Below, piece after piece: positions 35,620 through 45,731 of a stretch of DNA of 64,000 nt. Where the stretch lies: contig JBBIOU010000005.1 in the NCBI GenBank assembly GCA_037443205.1, forward strand, positions 1 through 64,000. The letters are read 5' to 3'. The notes beneath the pieces are model-generated. The model saw only the letters and a program-made list of their open reading frames with translations. It had not been told where the DNA came from and ran no database searches. The DNA comes from JBBIOU01 sp037443205 (GTDB lineage Bacteria > Bacteroidota > Bacteroidia > Flavobacteriales_D > UBA2798). The stretch's first letter is position 1. Each line of letters starts with the position of its first letter. The translations under genes and the position numbers were made by a program.

Positions 35620-36894
35620 ATGAACAGAACCATTGCTCCGTTAATTAAAGATATTAGTAAAATAGACTTTGTAAAACCGGTAAAAGAAAAACTACATAAC
35701 GGCACCGATATATATTTTTTAAAAAGTGGTTCACAGGAAGTAATGCGCATAGAATTAATATTTCATGCTGGCACATCATATCAACACAAACCACTGCTGG
35801 CCTCTTTTACGGCTTCCATGCTCAATGAAGGAACTAAATCATATAACTCACAGCAAATATCACAAATTATTGACTATTACGGAGCTCATTTTTCTGCCGA
35901 AACCGATTTAGACTATACCACATTAACTCTATACTGTTTGAGTAAAGATTTTGAAAAACTTTTTCCGATACTTTTTGAAATAATTACAAATCCTGTATTT
36001 CCGCAAAAAGAATTAAACACACAAATTGCCAATGCCAAACAACGCTATATTGTAAATAATGATAAAGTAGAATTTCTGGCTCGTAAAAATTTTGCGAAAG
36101 CAATTTTCGGAGATACACATCCCTACGGAAAACAAGCAGAAATTGATGACTACGACAATATAACACCCGATGATTTAAAAAAATTTTATACCCATCACTA
36201 TTCGATAAACAATGCTGTAATAATTATTTCAGGAAATTTTAATGAAACAACCATTTATAATATTTTTAATAACGCTTTTGTAAACAGCAATGCTATACAA
36301 ATTAAAGATCCCGAAATCACTTACACACTGCCAACTGCACAAAAAATTTTTATCAAAAAAAAGAACGCCATCCAAAACGGACTGAGAATAGGTAAAATAT
36401 TACTTAATAAAACCCATCCTGATTTTGCCGGTATGCAGGTTTTAAATTGTGCCTTAGGCGGATATTTTGGTTCGCGCCTTATGGCAAATATCAGAGAAGA
36501 TAAAGGTTATACCTATGGCATAGGTTCGGCAATTGCTACATTTAAACACGCTGCTTATTTCTTTATTGCCACCGAAGTAGGAACGGACGTTTGCAGCCAT
36601 GCTTTAAATGAAATATATAAAGAAATACAAATACTTCAAAATAGCGCTGTACCCGAAACAGAATTAGAAATGGTTAAAAACTATATGCTCGGCAACTTCT
36701 TAAAAAACAGCGATGGGCCTTTTGCCATGGCCGATAGATTTAAAAATCTGTATTTGTTTGGTTTAGATTACCAATGGTATGATAATTATTTACATACCAT
36801 TAAAACTATCAATGCTACGACACTACAAGAATTAGCACAAAAATATTTGAAAACCGAAAGTTTAACCGAAGTAGTAGCGGGCGCTAAGTATTAG
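35620..36894 (+). CDS. M16-family peptidase-like protein, inactive partner subunit
   Basis: 424 residues with the M16 fold but no HxxEH: the segment aligned with the zinc motif reads PLLASFTASMLNEGTKS. The C-terminal domain has GGYFGSRLMANIREDKGYTYGIGSA, the conserved substrate-binding Arg/Tyr loop. This matches the non-catalytic subunit of two-gene M16 pairs. It directly follows the active subunit and was probably produced by an old duplication. Its stop overlaps the convergent ABC exporter gene by 11 bp. Confidence 0.92.
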   Translation: MNRTIAPLIKDISKIDFVKPVKEKLHNGTDIYFLKSGSQEVMRIELIFHAGTSYQHKPLLASFTASMLNEGTKSYNSQQISQIIDYYGAHFSAETDLDYTTLTLYCLSKDFEKLFPILFEIITNPVFPQKELNTQIANAKQRYIVNNDKVEFLARKNFAKAIFGDTHPYGKQAEIDDYDNITPDDLKKFYTHHYSINNAVIIISGNFNETTIYNIFNNAFVNSNAIQIKDPEITYTLPTAQKIFIKKKNAIQNGLRIGKILLNKTHPDFAGMQVLNCALGGYFGSRLMANIREDKGYTYGIGSAIATFKHAAYFFIATEVGTDVCSHALNEIYKEIQILQNSAVPETELEMVKNYMLGNFLKNSDGPFAMADRFKNLYLFGLDYQWYDNYLHTIKTINATTLQELAQKYLKTESLTEVVAGAKY

Positions 36895-38677
36895 AAAATT
36901 GTAATTGAGATAGTTTTTTATATATACCGTTGTCAAGTGTCATTAACTCATCATGTGTACCGGTTTCTTTTAAAGTACCTTTTTCAAGTACTAAAATTTT
37001 ATCAGCATTTCTAATTGTTGACAAGCGATGAGCGATGATAAAGGTAGTACGGTTTTTCATCAGTTTTTCCAATGCATCCTGTACCCATTTTTCGCTTTCA
37101 CTATCAAGCGAACTGGTAGCCTCGTCTAAAATAAGTATAGACGGATTTTTTAATACTGCCCTTGCAATGGCAATACGTTGTTTCTGACCACCCGATAATT
37201 GCACTCCCCGCTCACCTACCAGCGTATTAAATTTTTCGGGAAATTTTTCTATAAATTCTATCGCGTTGGCTTTTTGTGCAGCTTCAATTATCTCAGCTTC
37301 TGTAGCATCGGGTTTTCCATACGCAATGTTTTCTTTAATGCTTCCGCCAAATAACAATACTTCTTGTGGAACAATGGCCATCTGCGAACGCAACTCAGTT
37401 AAAGGGTAGCTTAATATATTCTTATCATCAATAAATATCTCGCCTTTTTCGCAGGTATATAGTCTAAGCAGCAAAGATACCAATGTACTTTTGCCCGAGC
37501 CTGAGGGACCTACAATAGCAATTTGCTGTCCGGCTTCTACTGTAAAACTTATTCCTTGTAACACCGGCACATCTTTTCTTGTAGCATAAGTAAAATGCAC
37601 ATTTTTAAACTCTAACCGTCCGTTAATTTTAAGATGTATCTGTGTATCCGGTTTTAAAGTAACGGATTCTGATTCTTCATTTAATATATCCATCAGGTTT
37701 TCAGTTGCTCCAACTGATTTTTGAATTTCACCCCAAAACTGCGGTATGCTGCCAAATGATGCTCCTATAAAAATTGAATACAAGATAAATGTTATCAGAT
37801 TTTTAGTTTCCATTTGCCCCTCAAGCGTCATGTTTACTCCTTGCCATATAACAAAAACAACCGAACCAAACATACAAAAAATAATGAACGAAATAAATGC
37901 ACCTCTCCACAACGAACCTCTGATTGATAAAATTTTTGATTCCTGTATGGCTTTACCGTATCTTAATATTTCAAACCACTCATTGGCAAAAGCCTTCACA
38001 CTGTTAATAGCCTGCAGTGTTTCTTCTACAATGGTATTTGCCTCTGCTACTTTGTCTTGAGCCTGTTTAGATAATTTTTTGATAAAGCGTCCAAAAAAAA
38101 CTGCAATTAGCGCCATTACCGGTATGGTTGCCAGCATTATGAGAGTTAATTTAGCCGAAATTAATGCCAGGGCAGTAACTCCTCCCGTAACTATAATTAT
38201 CTGACGAGTAAACTCAGGTATGGTAACATTAAAAGTAGATTGCAGCATAGCAACATCTGCACTGATGCGGCTTATCATTTCGCCTACCCGATGACGGTTA
38301 TAATAATCCATAGGTAGTGTTATCATTTTTTTATACGTATCGTAGCGTATATCTGCCAAAACATTTTCTGTAACTTTAGAGCCTATATATACCCGTAAAA
38401 AAGAAAATATGGCATTTGCACCAAACACTATAAACAACAACATTACCACACTGGTGCTGTTTTGCAAATCGGTTAAATTAAGCTCGTCTAAACTGCTTTT
38501 ACTTGTACCAAATAATTGCCCAACCAACCAGGGAAAAAGCATGGATAAGGCACTGGAAATTATCAAAAACAAAATACTTAAACCATATATGCCTTTATAG
38601 GGCTTTACGTAATTAAATATACGCATCGCTCTTTTAAAAGTCATTTTATTTATTTTGGCAGTACTTTTTTCTTTCAT
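36884..38677 (-). CDS. ABC transporter, fused permease/ATPase (MsbA-like exporter)
   Basis: 597 residues from ATG 38677 (a GTG at 38680 is also in frame). The six-helix ABC1 exporter domain (about 20-330) is followed by the ATPase domain: Walker A GPSGSGKST, Q-loop IVPQEVLLFGG, signature QLSGGQKQRIAIARA, Walker B SILILDEATSS, and H-loop IIAHRLST. Homodimeric proteins of this type export lipids (MsbA), drugs or peptides. In a Bacteroidota genome an MsbA lipid A flippase role is possible but not proven, because several paralogues are usual. A -7 box TAACTTTG ends 8 nt before the ATG. Confidence 0.93.
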   Translation of the reverse strand: MKEKSTAKINKMTFKRAMRIFNYVKPYKGIYGLSILFLIISSALSMLFPWLVGQLFGTSKSSLDELNLTDLQNSTSVVMLLFIVFGANAIFSFLRVYIGSKVTENVLADIRYDTYKKMITLPMDYYNRHRVGEMISRISADVAMLQSTFNVTIPEFTRQIIIVTGGVTALALISAKLTLIMLATIPVMALIAVFFGRFIKKLSKQAQDKVAEANTIVEETLQAINSVKAFANEWFEILRYGKAIQESKILSIRGSLWRGAFISFIIFCMFGSVVFVIWQGVNMTLEGQMETKNLITFILYSIFIGASFGSIPQFWGEIQKSVGATENLMDILNEESESVTLKPDTQIHLKINGRLEFKNVHFTYATRKDVPVLQGISFTVEAGQQIAIVGPSGSGKSTLVSLLLRLYTCEKGEIFIDDKNILSYPLTELRSQMAIVPQEVLLFGGSIKENIAYGKPDATEAEIIEAAQKANAIEFIEKFPEKFNTLVGERGVQLSGGQKQRIAIARAVLKNPSILILDEATSSLDSESEKWVQDALEKLMKNRTTFIIAHRLSTIRNADKILVLEKGTLKETGTHDELMTLDNGIYKKLSQLQFSNT

Positions 38678-38685
38678 CACAGCCT

Positions 38686-38693
38686 CAAAGTTA
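38686..38693 (-). promoter_or_regulatory. -7 promoter box of the ABC exporter gene
   Basis: Exact TAACTTTG on the minus strand, 5 nt before an in-frame GTG (38680) and 8 nt before ATG 38677. Confidence 0.5.
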
Positions 38694-38895
38694 GTGTATT
38701 ATTCTTTTACATATATCAGCTTTTTACTTTCATAAGCTTTTATAAATATTGCTAATGTAATTTATTAATCTCATTAGCACCATAGTTAAATGCAGGTCAT
38801 TTTCTTAAGCTGATGTTTTCTATTACATATCAAGCACATTAATAAGTGCCAACCATAAATACAAACAGGAATATAATACTCTGAATAATAATCTG

Positions 38896-38903
38896 TAAAT
38901 TTG
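38896..38903 (+). promoter_or_regulatory. -7 promoter box of the M28 peptidase gene
   Basis: Exact TAAATTTG, 36 nt before ATG 38940. It shows that the in-frame TTG at 38901, which overlaps the box, is not the start. Confidence 0.45.
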
Positions 38904-38939
38904 GTAATCAATTATAAATTTATATCAAAAAGCAATAAC

Positions 38940-40349
38940 ATGATCAAGACCTCATACAAAAAATTAACCGTATTTTTAATTTTTATCCTTTCAGCACATA
39001 TTCTATCTGCACAAAATAACCCGGATTCATTAATGTTGAGAAACATTTATGATTTTAACCTTACACAATCAGAATGTTACGAAAATCTCAGACATCTGTG
39101 CAAAAAAATAGGTCATAGATTAAGCGGTTCTGTAGCTGCCGAAAAAGCTGTAGACTGGGCCAAACAACTGATGCAAAATTATGATTTCGACACGGTATAT
39201 TTACAGGAAGTAATGGTTCCGCACTGGATAAGAGGCAATATAGAAAATGCCTTTTTCAGTATTGAAAATGACAAATTAAAAAACAATAAAAAATTGCAAA
39301 AAACCAAAGTAAACATTACTGCTTTGGGCGGCTCAGTTGGTACCAATGGCCCTTTAAGCGCAGAATTAATTGAAGTAAACGGCATAGACGAATTAAAAAA
39401 ACTAAATCCTGAATTGGTAAAAAACAAAATAGTGTTTTTGAATAAACCGATGGAGCCTACATTCATTAGTACTTTTCAATCATATGGAGGATGTGCATCG
39501 CAACGTGTATGGGGGGCAGATGAAGCATCCAGATACGGTGCAAAAGCAGTAATTATTCGAAGTTTAACCCACGCCAACGATAATCATCCGCATACAGGCT
39601 CGGTAGTATATCAAGATTCGGTAGCAAGAATACCTGCCGCAGCCATCAGTACCGAATGGGCTGATAAAATACATAAACACCTGCTGCAGGGAGATAAAGT
39701 AATTTTTACTTTACACCTGAATTGTGAAATATTACCCGATGTAAAATCTTATAATGTAATCGGTGAAATAAAAGGAAGTGTGAACCCTGAAAAAATTATT
39801 TTGGTTGGCGGACACTTAGACAGTTGGGATATAGGCGAAGGAGCACATGATGATGGTGCCGGCATAGTACAAAGTATTGAAGTGTTGCATACCTTTAAAA
39901 AACTTGGTATAAGACCTAAACACACCATTCGCGCTGTACTGTTTATGAACGAAGAAAATGGTTTGCGTGGTGCAAAAAAATATGCACAGCAAACACAGAT
40001 TGATAAAGTTTATCATCTGGCAGCTATAGAAAGCGACCGGGGAGGATTTGTACCAAGGGGGTTTAGTTTAGATTGTACACATAAACAATATGAAACCATA
40101 AAAAGCTGGTCCAAACTTTTTGAACCCTATCAGGTTCATTTGTTTGAACAGGGAGGTACCGGAGCCGACATCGTGCCACTTAAAAACGGACAAATTTGTT
40201 TGATAGGTTTTGTACCCGATTCACAAAGGTATTTTGATCATCACCATGCAGAAACGGATGTGTTTGAAAATGTAAATAAACGTGAACTGCAACTGGGATC
40301 TGCTACCATAACAGCTTTAGTTTATCTGATTGATAAATACGGTTTGTAA
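38940..40349 (+). CDS. Secreted M28-family zinc aminopeptidase
   Basis: 469 residues from ATG 38940, with a signal peptide (1-24). A PA-type insert domain (about 120-250) precedes the M28 catalytic domain. Zinc ligands and the catalytic acid can be traced: VGGHLDSWDIGEGAHDDGAG (His, Asp, bridging Asp), NEENGLRGAKKY (catalytic Glu-Glu), IESDRGGFVP (Asp) and FDHHHAETD (His). The architecture resembles plasma glutamate carboxypeptidase. It would remove N-terminal residues or split dipeptides in the periplasm or outside the cell. Monocistronic, convergent with clpC. Confidence 0.92.
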   Translation: MIKTSYKKLTVFLIFILSAHILSAQNNPDSLMLRNIYDFNLTQSECYENLRHLCKKIGHRLSGSVAAEKAVDWAKQLMQNYDFDTVYLQEVMVPHWIRGNIENAFFSIENDKLKNNKKLQKTKVNITALGGSVGTNGPLSAELIEVNGIDELKKLNPELVKNKIVFLNKPMEPTFISTFQSYGGCASQRVWGADEASRYGAKAVIIRSLTHANDNHPHTGSVVYQDSVARIPAAAISTEWADKIHKHLLQGDKVIFTLHLNCEILPDVKSYNVIGEIKGSVNPEKIILVGGHLDSWDIGEGAHDDGAGIVQSIEVLHTFKKLGIRPKHTIRAVLFMNEENGLRGAKKYAQQTQIDKVYHLAAIESDRGGFVPRGFSLDCTHKQYETIKSWSKLFEPYQVHLFEQGGTGADIVPLKNGQICLIGFVPDSQRYFDHHHAETDVFENVNKRELQLGSATITALVYLIDKYGL

Positions 40350-40377
40350 TTAACCTTAATAGGTTTTTAGAGCTTTA

Positions 40378-42921
40378 TTATTCCTGACTCTCTTCTTTCT
40401 TAGAAGATTTCTTTTTGGCTTTTTGTACGTTAAATGTGAGTTCTTTTTTATCTTTATCAAACCCAACCAATATGGTATCTCCTTCCGCCATATTGTTATT
40501 AATAATCTGTTCGGCCAATGGATCTTCCAGGTATTTTTGTATAGCACGTTTTAAGGGACGTGCGCCAAATTTTTCGTCAAAACCATTTTCTGCGATGTAA
40601 TCTTTGGCATCAGGATTTAGTTCAATGGTATAGCCTAACTCATCAACTCGTTTGAATAGTTTTTTAAGTTCTATGTCTATTATTAAGTGTATATCTTCTC
40701 TTTTCAATGAATTAAACATTACCACATCATCAATTCTGTTTAAAAACTCGGGAGCAAATGCTTTGCGCAAGGCTGCTTCTATAACACCTTTGGCATCATT
40801 TTGCATGCTTTCTTGTTTGGCTTTGGTTCCAAATCCAACACCGGTCCCAAAATCAGATAACTGCCGCGCACCGATGTTTGAAGTCATAATGATAATCGTG
40901 TTTCTAAAATCAATTTTTCTTCCCAAACTATCAGTCATTTGTCCGTCATCCAGGGCTTGCAACAATAAATTAAACACATCCGGATGAGCTTTTTCTATTT
41001 CATCGAGTAAAACAATTGAATAAGGTCTTCTGCGAACTTTTTCGGTTAGCTGTCCTCCTTCTTCGTAGCCCACATATCCGGGAGGAGCTCCTATCAAACG
41101 CGATACAGCAAATTTTTCCATATATTCGCTCATGTCAATTCTAATCATGGCTTCTTCGCTGTCAAACAGATATTTGGCCAGTTCTTTAGCTAATTGTGTT
41201 TTTCCTACTCCGGTAGGGCCTAAAAATATAAACGAACCTATGGGTTTGTTGGGGTCTTTTAATCCTGCGCGGTTACGCTGAATGGCTTTAACCACTTTTA
41301 ATACCGCATCTTGCTGACCAATTACTCTGCCTTTTAATTCTTCGCCCATTTTTGCCAAGCGGTTCATTTCTTTTTGTGCTATACGCTGCACCGGAATACC
41401 GGTCATTTGCGCCACTACTTCGGCTACATTATCTTCGTTAACGGTAACTCTGTGTTGTCGAGATTCTTCTTCCCATTTTTTCTTTGCAATTTCCAGTTGT
41501 TCCTGCAATTGTCTTTCTGTATCTCTTAATCTGGCTGCTTCTTCATAGCGTTGGCTGCGAACAACGTTGTTTTTTTCTTCCTTAATATCTTCAATTTTTT
41601 TCTCTATATCTAAGATGTTCTGAGGTACGTTTATGTTTGATAAATGCACCCGCGAACCTACTTCATCTAAAGCATCAATGGCTTTATCGGGCAGATGCCT
41701 GTCGGTGATGTATCGGGCGGTTAATTTTACACATGCCTCAATGGCTTCGGGGGTGTAATTTACGTTATGATGGTCTTCGTATTTTTCTTTGATATTATTT
41801 AATATCTGTATAGTTTCATCAATAGAAGTAGGTTCTACAATTACTTTTTGAAATCTTCTTTCTAAAGCACCGTCTTTTTCTATGTACTGACGATATTCGT
41901 CCAAAGTTGTGGCGCCAATACATTGTATTTCACCGCGAGCCAGTGCAGGTTTAAACATATTGGAAGCATCCAGCGAACCGCTTGCTCCCCCGGCACCAAT
42001 AATGGTATGTATCTCGTCAATAAACAATATTACATCGGGTGATTTTTCAAGTTCGTTCATCACGGCTTTCATTCGCTCTTCAAATTGACCGCGATATTTT
42101 GTTCCGGCAACCAATGAGGCTAAATCGAGTGATACAACCCGTTTATTAAATAACACGCGTGATACTTTTTTCTGAACTATACGTAGTGCCAGTCCTTCGG
42201 CAATAGCCGATTTACCCACACCCGGCTCACCTATCAAAATAGGATTATTTTTCTTTCTGCGCGAGAGTATCTGGCAAACTCGCTCAATTTCCTGTTCGCG
42301 CCCAACAATAGGGTCTAATTTATTTTCTTCGGCAGCTTTGGTTAAATCACGACCAAAATTGTCAAGTACCGGTGTTTTAGACTTGCTGTCTGATCTTCTT
42401 TGGCTTTGCGAAAACTGTTCGCTTCCGCTGTCATCATCATCATCAGCAGCACTGCCTGACATTTCTGATTTAGGGTAATTTTCTTGTTTCAACATCATTT
42501 CCAGCTCTTCTTTAATCGTTTCGTAGTCTATACTAAAATTATTTAGTGTGTTGGTGGCTATATTATCTTCTTCTTTTAAAATTGAGAGCAACAAATGTTC
42601 TGTTCCGATAATATTGCTTTTAAAAAGTTTTGCTTCCAGATAAGTAATTTTGAGTACTTTTTCTGCCTGACGCACCAGCGGTAAATTTCCACTGTTAATT
42701 GATTTGGCTGATCCTACAACCATTTTTTTCTCAATTTCTTTGCGTAATATTTTAGCATCTACACCCAATTTTTTTATTATTTGCATAGCCCTTCCCTCTC
42801 CTTCTCTAATCATTCCTAACATCAGGTGTTCTACTCCAATATAATCGTGCCCCAGTCTTAGCGCTTCTTCCCGGCTAAATGTAATTACGTCTTTTACCCT
42901 GGGTGAAAATTTTGCTTCCAT
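40378..42921 (-). CDS. clpC: ATP-dependent Clp protease ATP-binding subunit ClpC
   Basis: 847 residues. It has two N-terminal Clp repeats (1-150), an acidic/serine linker with a run of aspartates near residue 155, AAA-1 with [13 protein letters not shown], a central UVR/coiled-coil M-domain (about 420-475) and AAA-2 with [14 protein letters not shown]. The M domain of moderate length and the UVR motif mark ClpC rather than ClpB or ClpA. The unfoldase feeds ClpP (not in the window) and controls stress proteolysis. The C-terminal tail is Lys/Ser-rich. Transcription starts about 65 nt upstream by the -7 box, leaving a leader that begins with a 15-nt sequence shared with gyrA. Confidence 0.96.
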   Translation of the reverse strand: MEAKFSPRVKDVITFSREEALRLGHDYIGVEHLMLGMIREGEGRAMQIIKKLGVDAKILRKEIEKKMVVGSAKSINSGNLPLVRQAEKVLKITYLEAKLFKSNIIGTEHLLLSILKEEDNIATNTLNNFSIDYETIKEELEMMLKQENYPKSEMSGSAADDDDDSGSEQFSQSQRRSDSKSKTPVLDNFGRDLTKAAEENKLDPIVGREQEIERVCQILSRRKKNNPILIGEPGVGKSAIAEGLALRIVQKKVSRVLFNKRVVSLDLASLVAGTKYRGQFEERMKAVMNELEKSPDVILFIDEIHTIIGAGGASGSLDASNMFKPALARGEIQCIGATTLDEYRQYIEKDGALERRFQKVIVEPTSIDETIQILNNIKEKYEDHHNVNYTPEAIEACVKLTARYITDRHLPDKAIDALDEVGSRVHLSNINVPQNILDIEKKIEDIKEEKNNVVRSQRYEEAARLRDTERQLQEQLEIAKKKWEEESRQHRVTVNEDNVAEVVAQMTGIPVQRIAQKEMNRLAKMGEELKGRVIGQQDAVLKVVKAIQRNRAGLKDPNKPIGSFIFLGPTGVGKTQLAKELAKYLFDSEEAMIRIDMSEYMEKFAVSRLIGAPPGYVGYEEGGQLTEKVRRRPYSIVLLDEIEKAHPDVFNLLLQALDDGQMTDSLGRKIDFRNTIIIMTSNIGARQLSDFGTGVGFGTKAKQESMQNDAKGVIEAALRKAFAPEFLNRIDDVVMFNSLKREDIHLIIDIELKKLFKRVDELGYTIELNPDAKDYIAENGFDEKFGARPLKRAIQKYLEDPLAEQIINNNMAEGDTILVGFDKDKKELTFNVQKAKKKSSKKEESQE

Positions 42922-42968
42922 TCAATTTACTTTTTAGCTTTTTAAATACTCGTAAAACCTTGCTAAAT

Positions 42969-42983
42969 TACTTATTTTACCAG
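42969..42983 (-). repeat. 15-nt element in the clpC leader (inverted partner of 43086-43100)
   Basis: On the minus strand it reads CTGGTAAAATAAGTA, identical to the plus-strand sequence before gyrA. It starts 5 nt after the clpC -7 box, so it would be the very 5' end of the clpC mRNA. Confidence 0.6.
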
Positions 42984-42988
42984 CATTT

Positions 42989-42996
42989 CAAAAATA
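42989..42996 (-). promoter_or_regulatory. -7 promoter box of clpC
   Basis: Exact TATTTTTG on the minus strand, 67 nt before the clpC ATG. A TTG upstream is only 14 nt away, shorter than the usual spacing. Confidence 0.45.
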
Positions 42997-43016
42997 CTTA
43001 CTTTATTTAGCAAACA

Positions 43017-43028
43017 TTTGTTAACAAA
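43017..43028. promoter_or_regulatory. Palindrome in the clpC-gyrA intergenic region
   Basis: TTTGTTAACAAA, a perfect 12-bp palindrome near the middle of the 219-bp divergent gap. A second short palindrome, GCTTTGTAAAGC, lies at 43062-43073. Possible operator sites for a dimeric regulator; no regulator is assigned. Confidence 0.3.
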
Positions 43029-43085
43029 GCTCTTTTTTCAACAGATTTTTGTTTAAAATTGCGCTTTGTAAAGCAGGCCTCAACA

Positions 43086-43100
43086 CTGGTAAAATAAGTA
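43086..43100 (+). repeat. 15-nt element in the gyrA leader (inverted partner of 42969-42983)
   Basis: CTGGTAAAATAAGTA, 40 nt before the gyrA ATG. An identical copy lies on the other strand 47 nt before clpC. Confidence 0.6.
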
Positions 43101-43140
43101 TTTTCGGCCTCCTTAATATTTACGCAATAATCATACAAAA

Positions 43141-45693
43141 ATGCAAAATAACGACAATCTGGCAGATGGAGAAAAAATAATAGCCATCAATATTGAAGAC
43201 GAAATGAAATCAGCCTACATTGATTATTCAATGTCGGTAATAGTATCGAGGGCATTGCCCGATGTGCGTGATGGTTTAAAACCCGTGCACAGGCGTGTGC
43301 TTTACGGCATGCAGGAGTTAGGCGTGTTGTCTAACAGACCTTATAAAAAGTCAGCCCGTATTGTAGGGGAAGTTTTAGGTAAATATCACCCCCACGGAGA
43401 CGCATCTGTTTACGACACCATGGTGCGTATGGCACAACCCTGGAGTCTGCGCTATCCGCTGGTTGACGGGCAAGGAAACTTTGGTTCAATTGATGGCGAC
43501 AGCCCGGCTGCCATGCGTTATACCGAAGCCAGGCTCGAAAAAATCGCAGAAGAATTACTGGCCGATATCGAAAAAGAAACCGTTGATTTTAAACCTAATT
43601 TTGATGACTCGCTAGAAGAACCCACCGTTTTACCCACCCGCATACCTAACCTTTTGGTAAATGGTTCATCGGGTATTGCAGTAGGTATGGCTACCAATAT
43701 GCCCCCGCATAATTTGTCCGAAATAATAGACGGAATTGTGGCTTACATTGATGATAAAAATATTGATGTAGATGGATTAATGAAATTTATCAAAGCCCCT
43801 GATTTCCCCACAGGAGGAATTATTTATGGTTACGATGGTGTTAAAAAAGCTTTTTATGAAGGCAAAGGAAGAGTAGTAATTCGCGGTAAAGCTATCATAG
43901 AAGAAAATGGCGGACGAGAAAATATAATCGTTACCGAAATACCTTATATGATTAACAAGGCGGAAATGATTAAAAAAACTGCCGAACTGATTGAAGAAAA
44001 GAAAATAGAAGGTATTTCTGACATCAGAGATGAATCAGACCGAAACGGGCTAAGGATAGTTTACGAATTAAAGCGCGATGCTATTGCTAATGTAGTATTA
44101 AACAATCTTTATAAACATACCGATTTACAGAGTTCATTTTCGGTAAGTAATATAGCACTGGTAAATGGCAGACCACAAACGCTGAATCTTAAAGACATGA
44201 TCGCATGCTTTGTGGATCACCGCCATGAAGTGGTAATACGCAGAGCACAATTTGAACTTAAAAAAGCTGAAGAGCGAGCTCACATTTTAGAAGGTTTAAT
44301 TATTGCCAGCGATAATATTGATGAAGTAATCACTCTCATCAGAGCATCAGCCAGCCCCGATGAAGCAAAAGATAAACTGATGCAACGCTTTAACCTGAGC
44401 GAAATACAGGCAAAAGCAATTGTTGAAATGCGTTTAAGACAGCTCACCGGATTAGAACAAGACAAGCTGAGAGCAGAATATGATGAAATTAAAGCATTAA
44501 TAGAAAAATTAAATGCCCTGCTGGCAAACGAAAACTTAAGAATGGAGTTGATAAAAGAAGAATTACTTGAAATAAAACAAAAATACGGTGACAGCAGACG
44601 CACAGAAATAGAATACGCCTCGGGCGATATAAGCATTGAAGATATGATTGCCGATGAAGAAATGGTAATAACCATCTCTCATTTAGGATACATCAAACGT
44701 ACCTCCCTTAAAGAATACCGAACACAAAGCAGGGGCGGTGTTGGTTCCAGGGGCAGCGCAGCCAGAGACGAGGATTTTCTGGAACACATGTTTATGGCAA
44801 CTAACCACGATACCTTGCTCGTATTTACTGAAAAAGGCAGATGCTTCTGGATGCGGGTTTACGAAATACCCGAGGGCACAAAAACATCCAAAGGCAGAGC
44901 CATACAAAATTTAATCAACATTCCCCAGGATGATAAAGTTAAAGCCTATATCAACGTAAAAGACCTGCAAAACCAGGATTACATAAACAATAATTACATA
45001 GTACTCTGCACCAAAAACGGAGTAATTAAAAAAACCGCTCTGGAAGCCTATTCCAGGCCAAGACAATCAGGTATTAATGCCGTAACCATCAAAGAAGGCG
45101 ACTCGCTGCTTGAAGCAAAATTAACCAATGGCAACAACGAAATCATGTTAGCCCTTAAATCAGGCAAAGCCATACGCTTTAACGAAAGCACCGTAAGGCC
45201 TATGGGCAGAAATGCAGCTGGTGTTACCGGTATTCGTTTTGAAGAACAAGACGAAGTAATAGGAATGATTGCCGTAGAAAGCGAAAATGATGATGTATTG
45301 GTTGTTTCTGAAAACGGTTACGGTAAGCGCTCTAAAGTATCGGAATACAGAGTTACCAATCGTGGCGGTAAGGGTGTAAAAACAATTAATATAACCGATA
45401 AAACCGGCAAACTGGTTGCTATTAAATCAGTAACTGATGATAATGACTTGATGATTATTACCAAATCGGGTATAACCATTCGTTTAGCAGCTGCCGAATT
45501 AAGAATAATGGGCAGAGTTACACAAGGAGTTAAATTAATAAACCTCAAAGGAGAAGAACAGATTGCCTCGGTTGCCGTTGTAAATAAAGACGAAGACGAA
45601 TCCAACAACACAATTCATAACCCTGTTGTTAGCAACCCTGAAATTAATTCTGCCGATACTGGCACAGAAATTGAACCTCCGGTTGTGGAATAA
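43141..45693 (+). CDS. gyrA: DNA gyrase subunit A
   Basis: 850 residues, full length. GyrA holds the DNA-cleaving tyrosine, Tyr127 in [10 protein letters not shown], followed by the tower and coiled-coil domains and a C-terminal pinwheel domain. The GyrA-box needed for negative supercoiling is seen as [10 protein letters not shown] near residue 530, which separates it from ParC. The quinolone-determining region reads [17 protein letters not shown]: Ala88 occupies the E. coli Ser83 position and Asp92 the Asp87 position. A Thr/Asn/acidic tail follows the pinwheel. A TPR protein gene starts 39 nt downstream. Confidence 0.98.
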   Translation: MQNNDNLADGEKIIAINIEDEMKSAYIDYSMSVIVSRALPDVRDGLKPVHRRVLYGMQELGVLSNRPYKKSARIVGEVLGKYHPHGDASVYDTMVRMAQPWSLRYPLVDGQGNFGSIDGDSPAAMRYTEARLEKIAEELLADIEKETVDFKPNFDDSLEEPTVLPTRIPNLLVNGSSGIAVGMATNMPPHNLSEIIDGIVAYIDDKNIDVDGLMKFIKAPDFPTGGIIYGYDGVKKAFYEGKGRVVIRGKAIIEENGGRENIIVTEIPYMINKAEMIKKTAELIEEKKIEGISDIRDESDRNGLRIVYELKRDAIANVVLNNLYKHTDLQSSFSVSNIALVNGRPQTLNLKDMIACFVDHRHEVVIRRAQFELKKAEERAHILEGLIIASDNIDEVITLIRASASPDEAKDKLMQRFNLSEIQAKAIVEMRLRQLTGLEQDKLRAEYDEIKALIEKLNALLANENLRMELIKEELLEIKQKYGDSRRTEIEYASGDISIEDMIADEEMVITISHLGYIKRTSLKEYRTQSRGGVGSRGSAARDEDFLEHMFMATNHDTLLVFTEKGRCFWMRVYEIPEGTKTSKGRAIQNLINIPQDDKVKAYINVKDLQNQDYINNNYIVLCTKNGVIKKTALEAYSRPRQSGINAVTIKEGDSLLEAKLTNGNNEIMLALKSGKAIRFNESTVRPMGRNAAGVTGIRFEEQDEVIGMIAVESENDDVLVVSENGYGKRSKVSEYRVTNRGGKGVKTINITDKTGKLVAIKSVTDDNDLMIITKSGITIRLAAAELRIMGRVTQGVKLINLKGEEQIASVAVVNKDEDESNNTIHNPVVSNPEINSADTGTEIEPPVVE

Positions 45694-45731
45694 ATAAATT
45701 TATGCATCTATTAACTAAAAATTATAAAAGA

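Noticed and set aside
38750..38779. 8-bp inverted repeat TGCTAATG...CATTAGCA with a 14-nt loop upstream of the M28 gene
   Set aside because: It resembles part of the repeat palindrome, but no other repeat block is found around it and it has no T tract.
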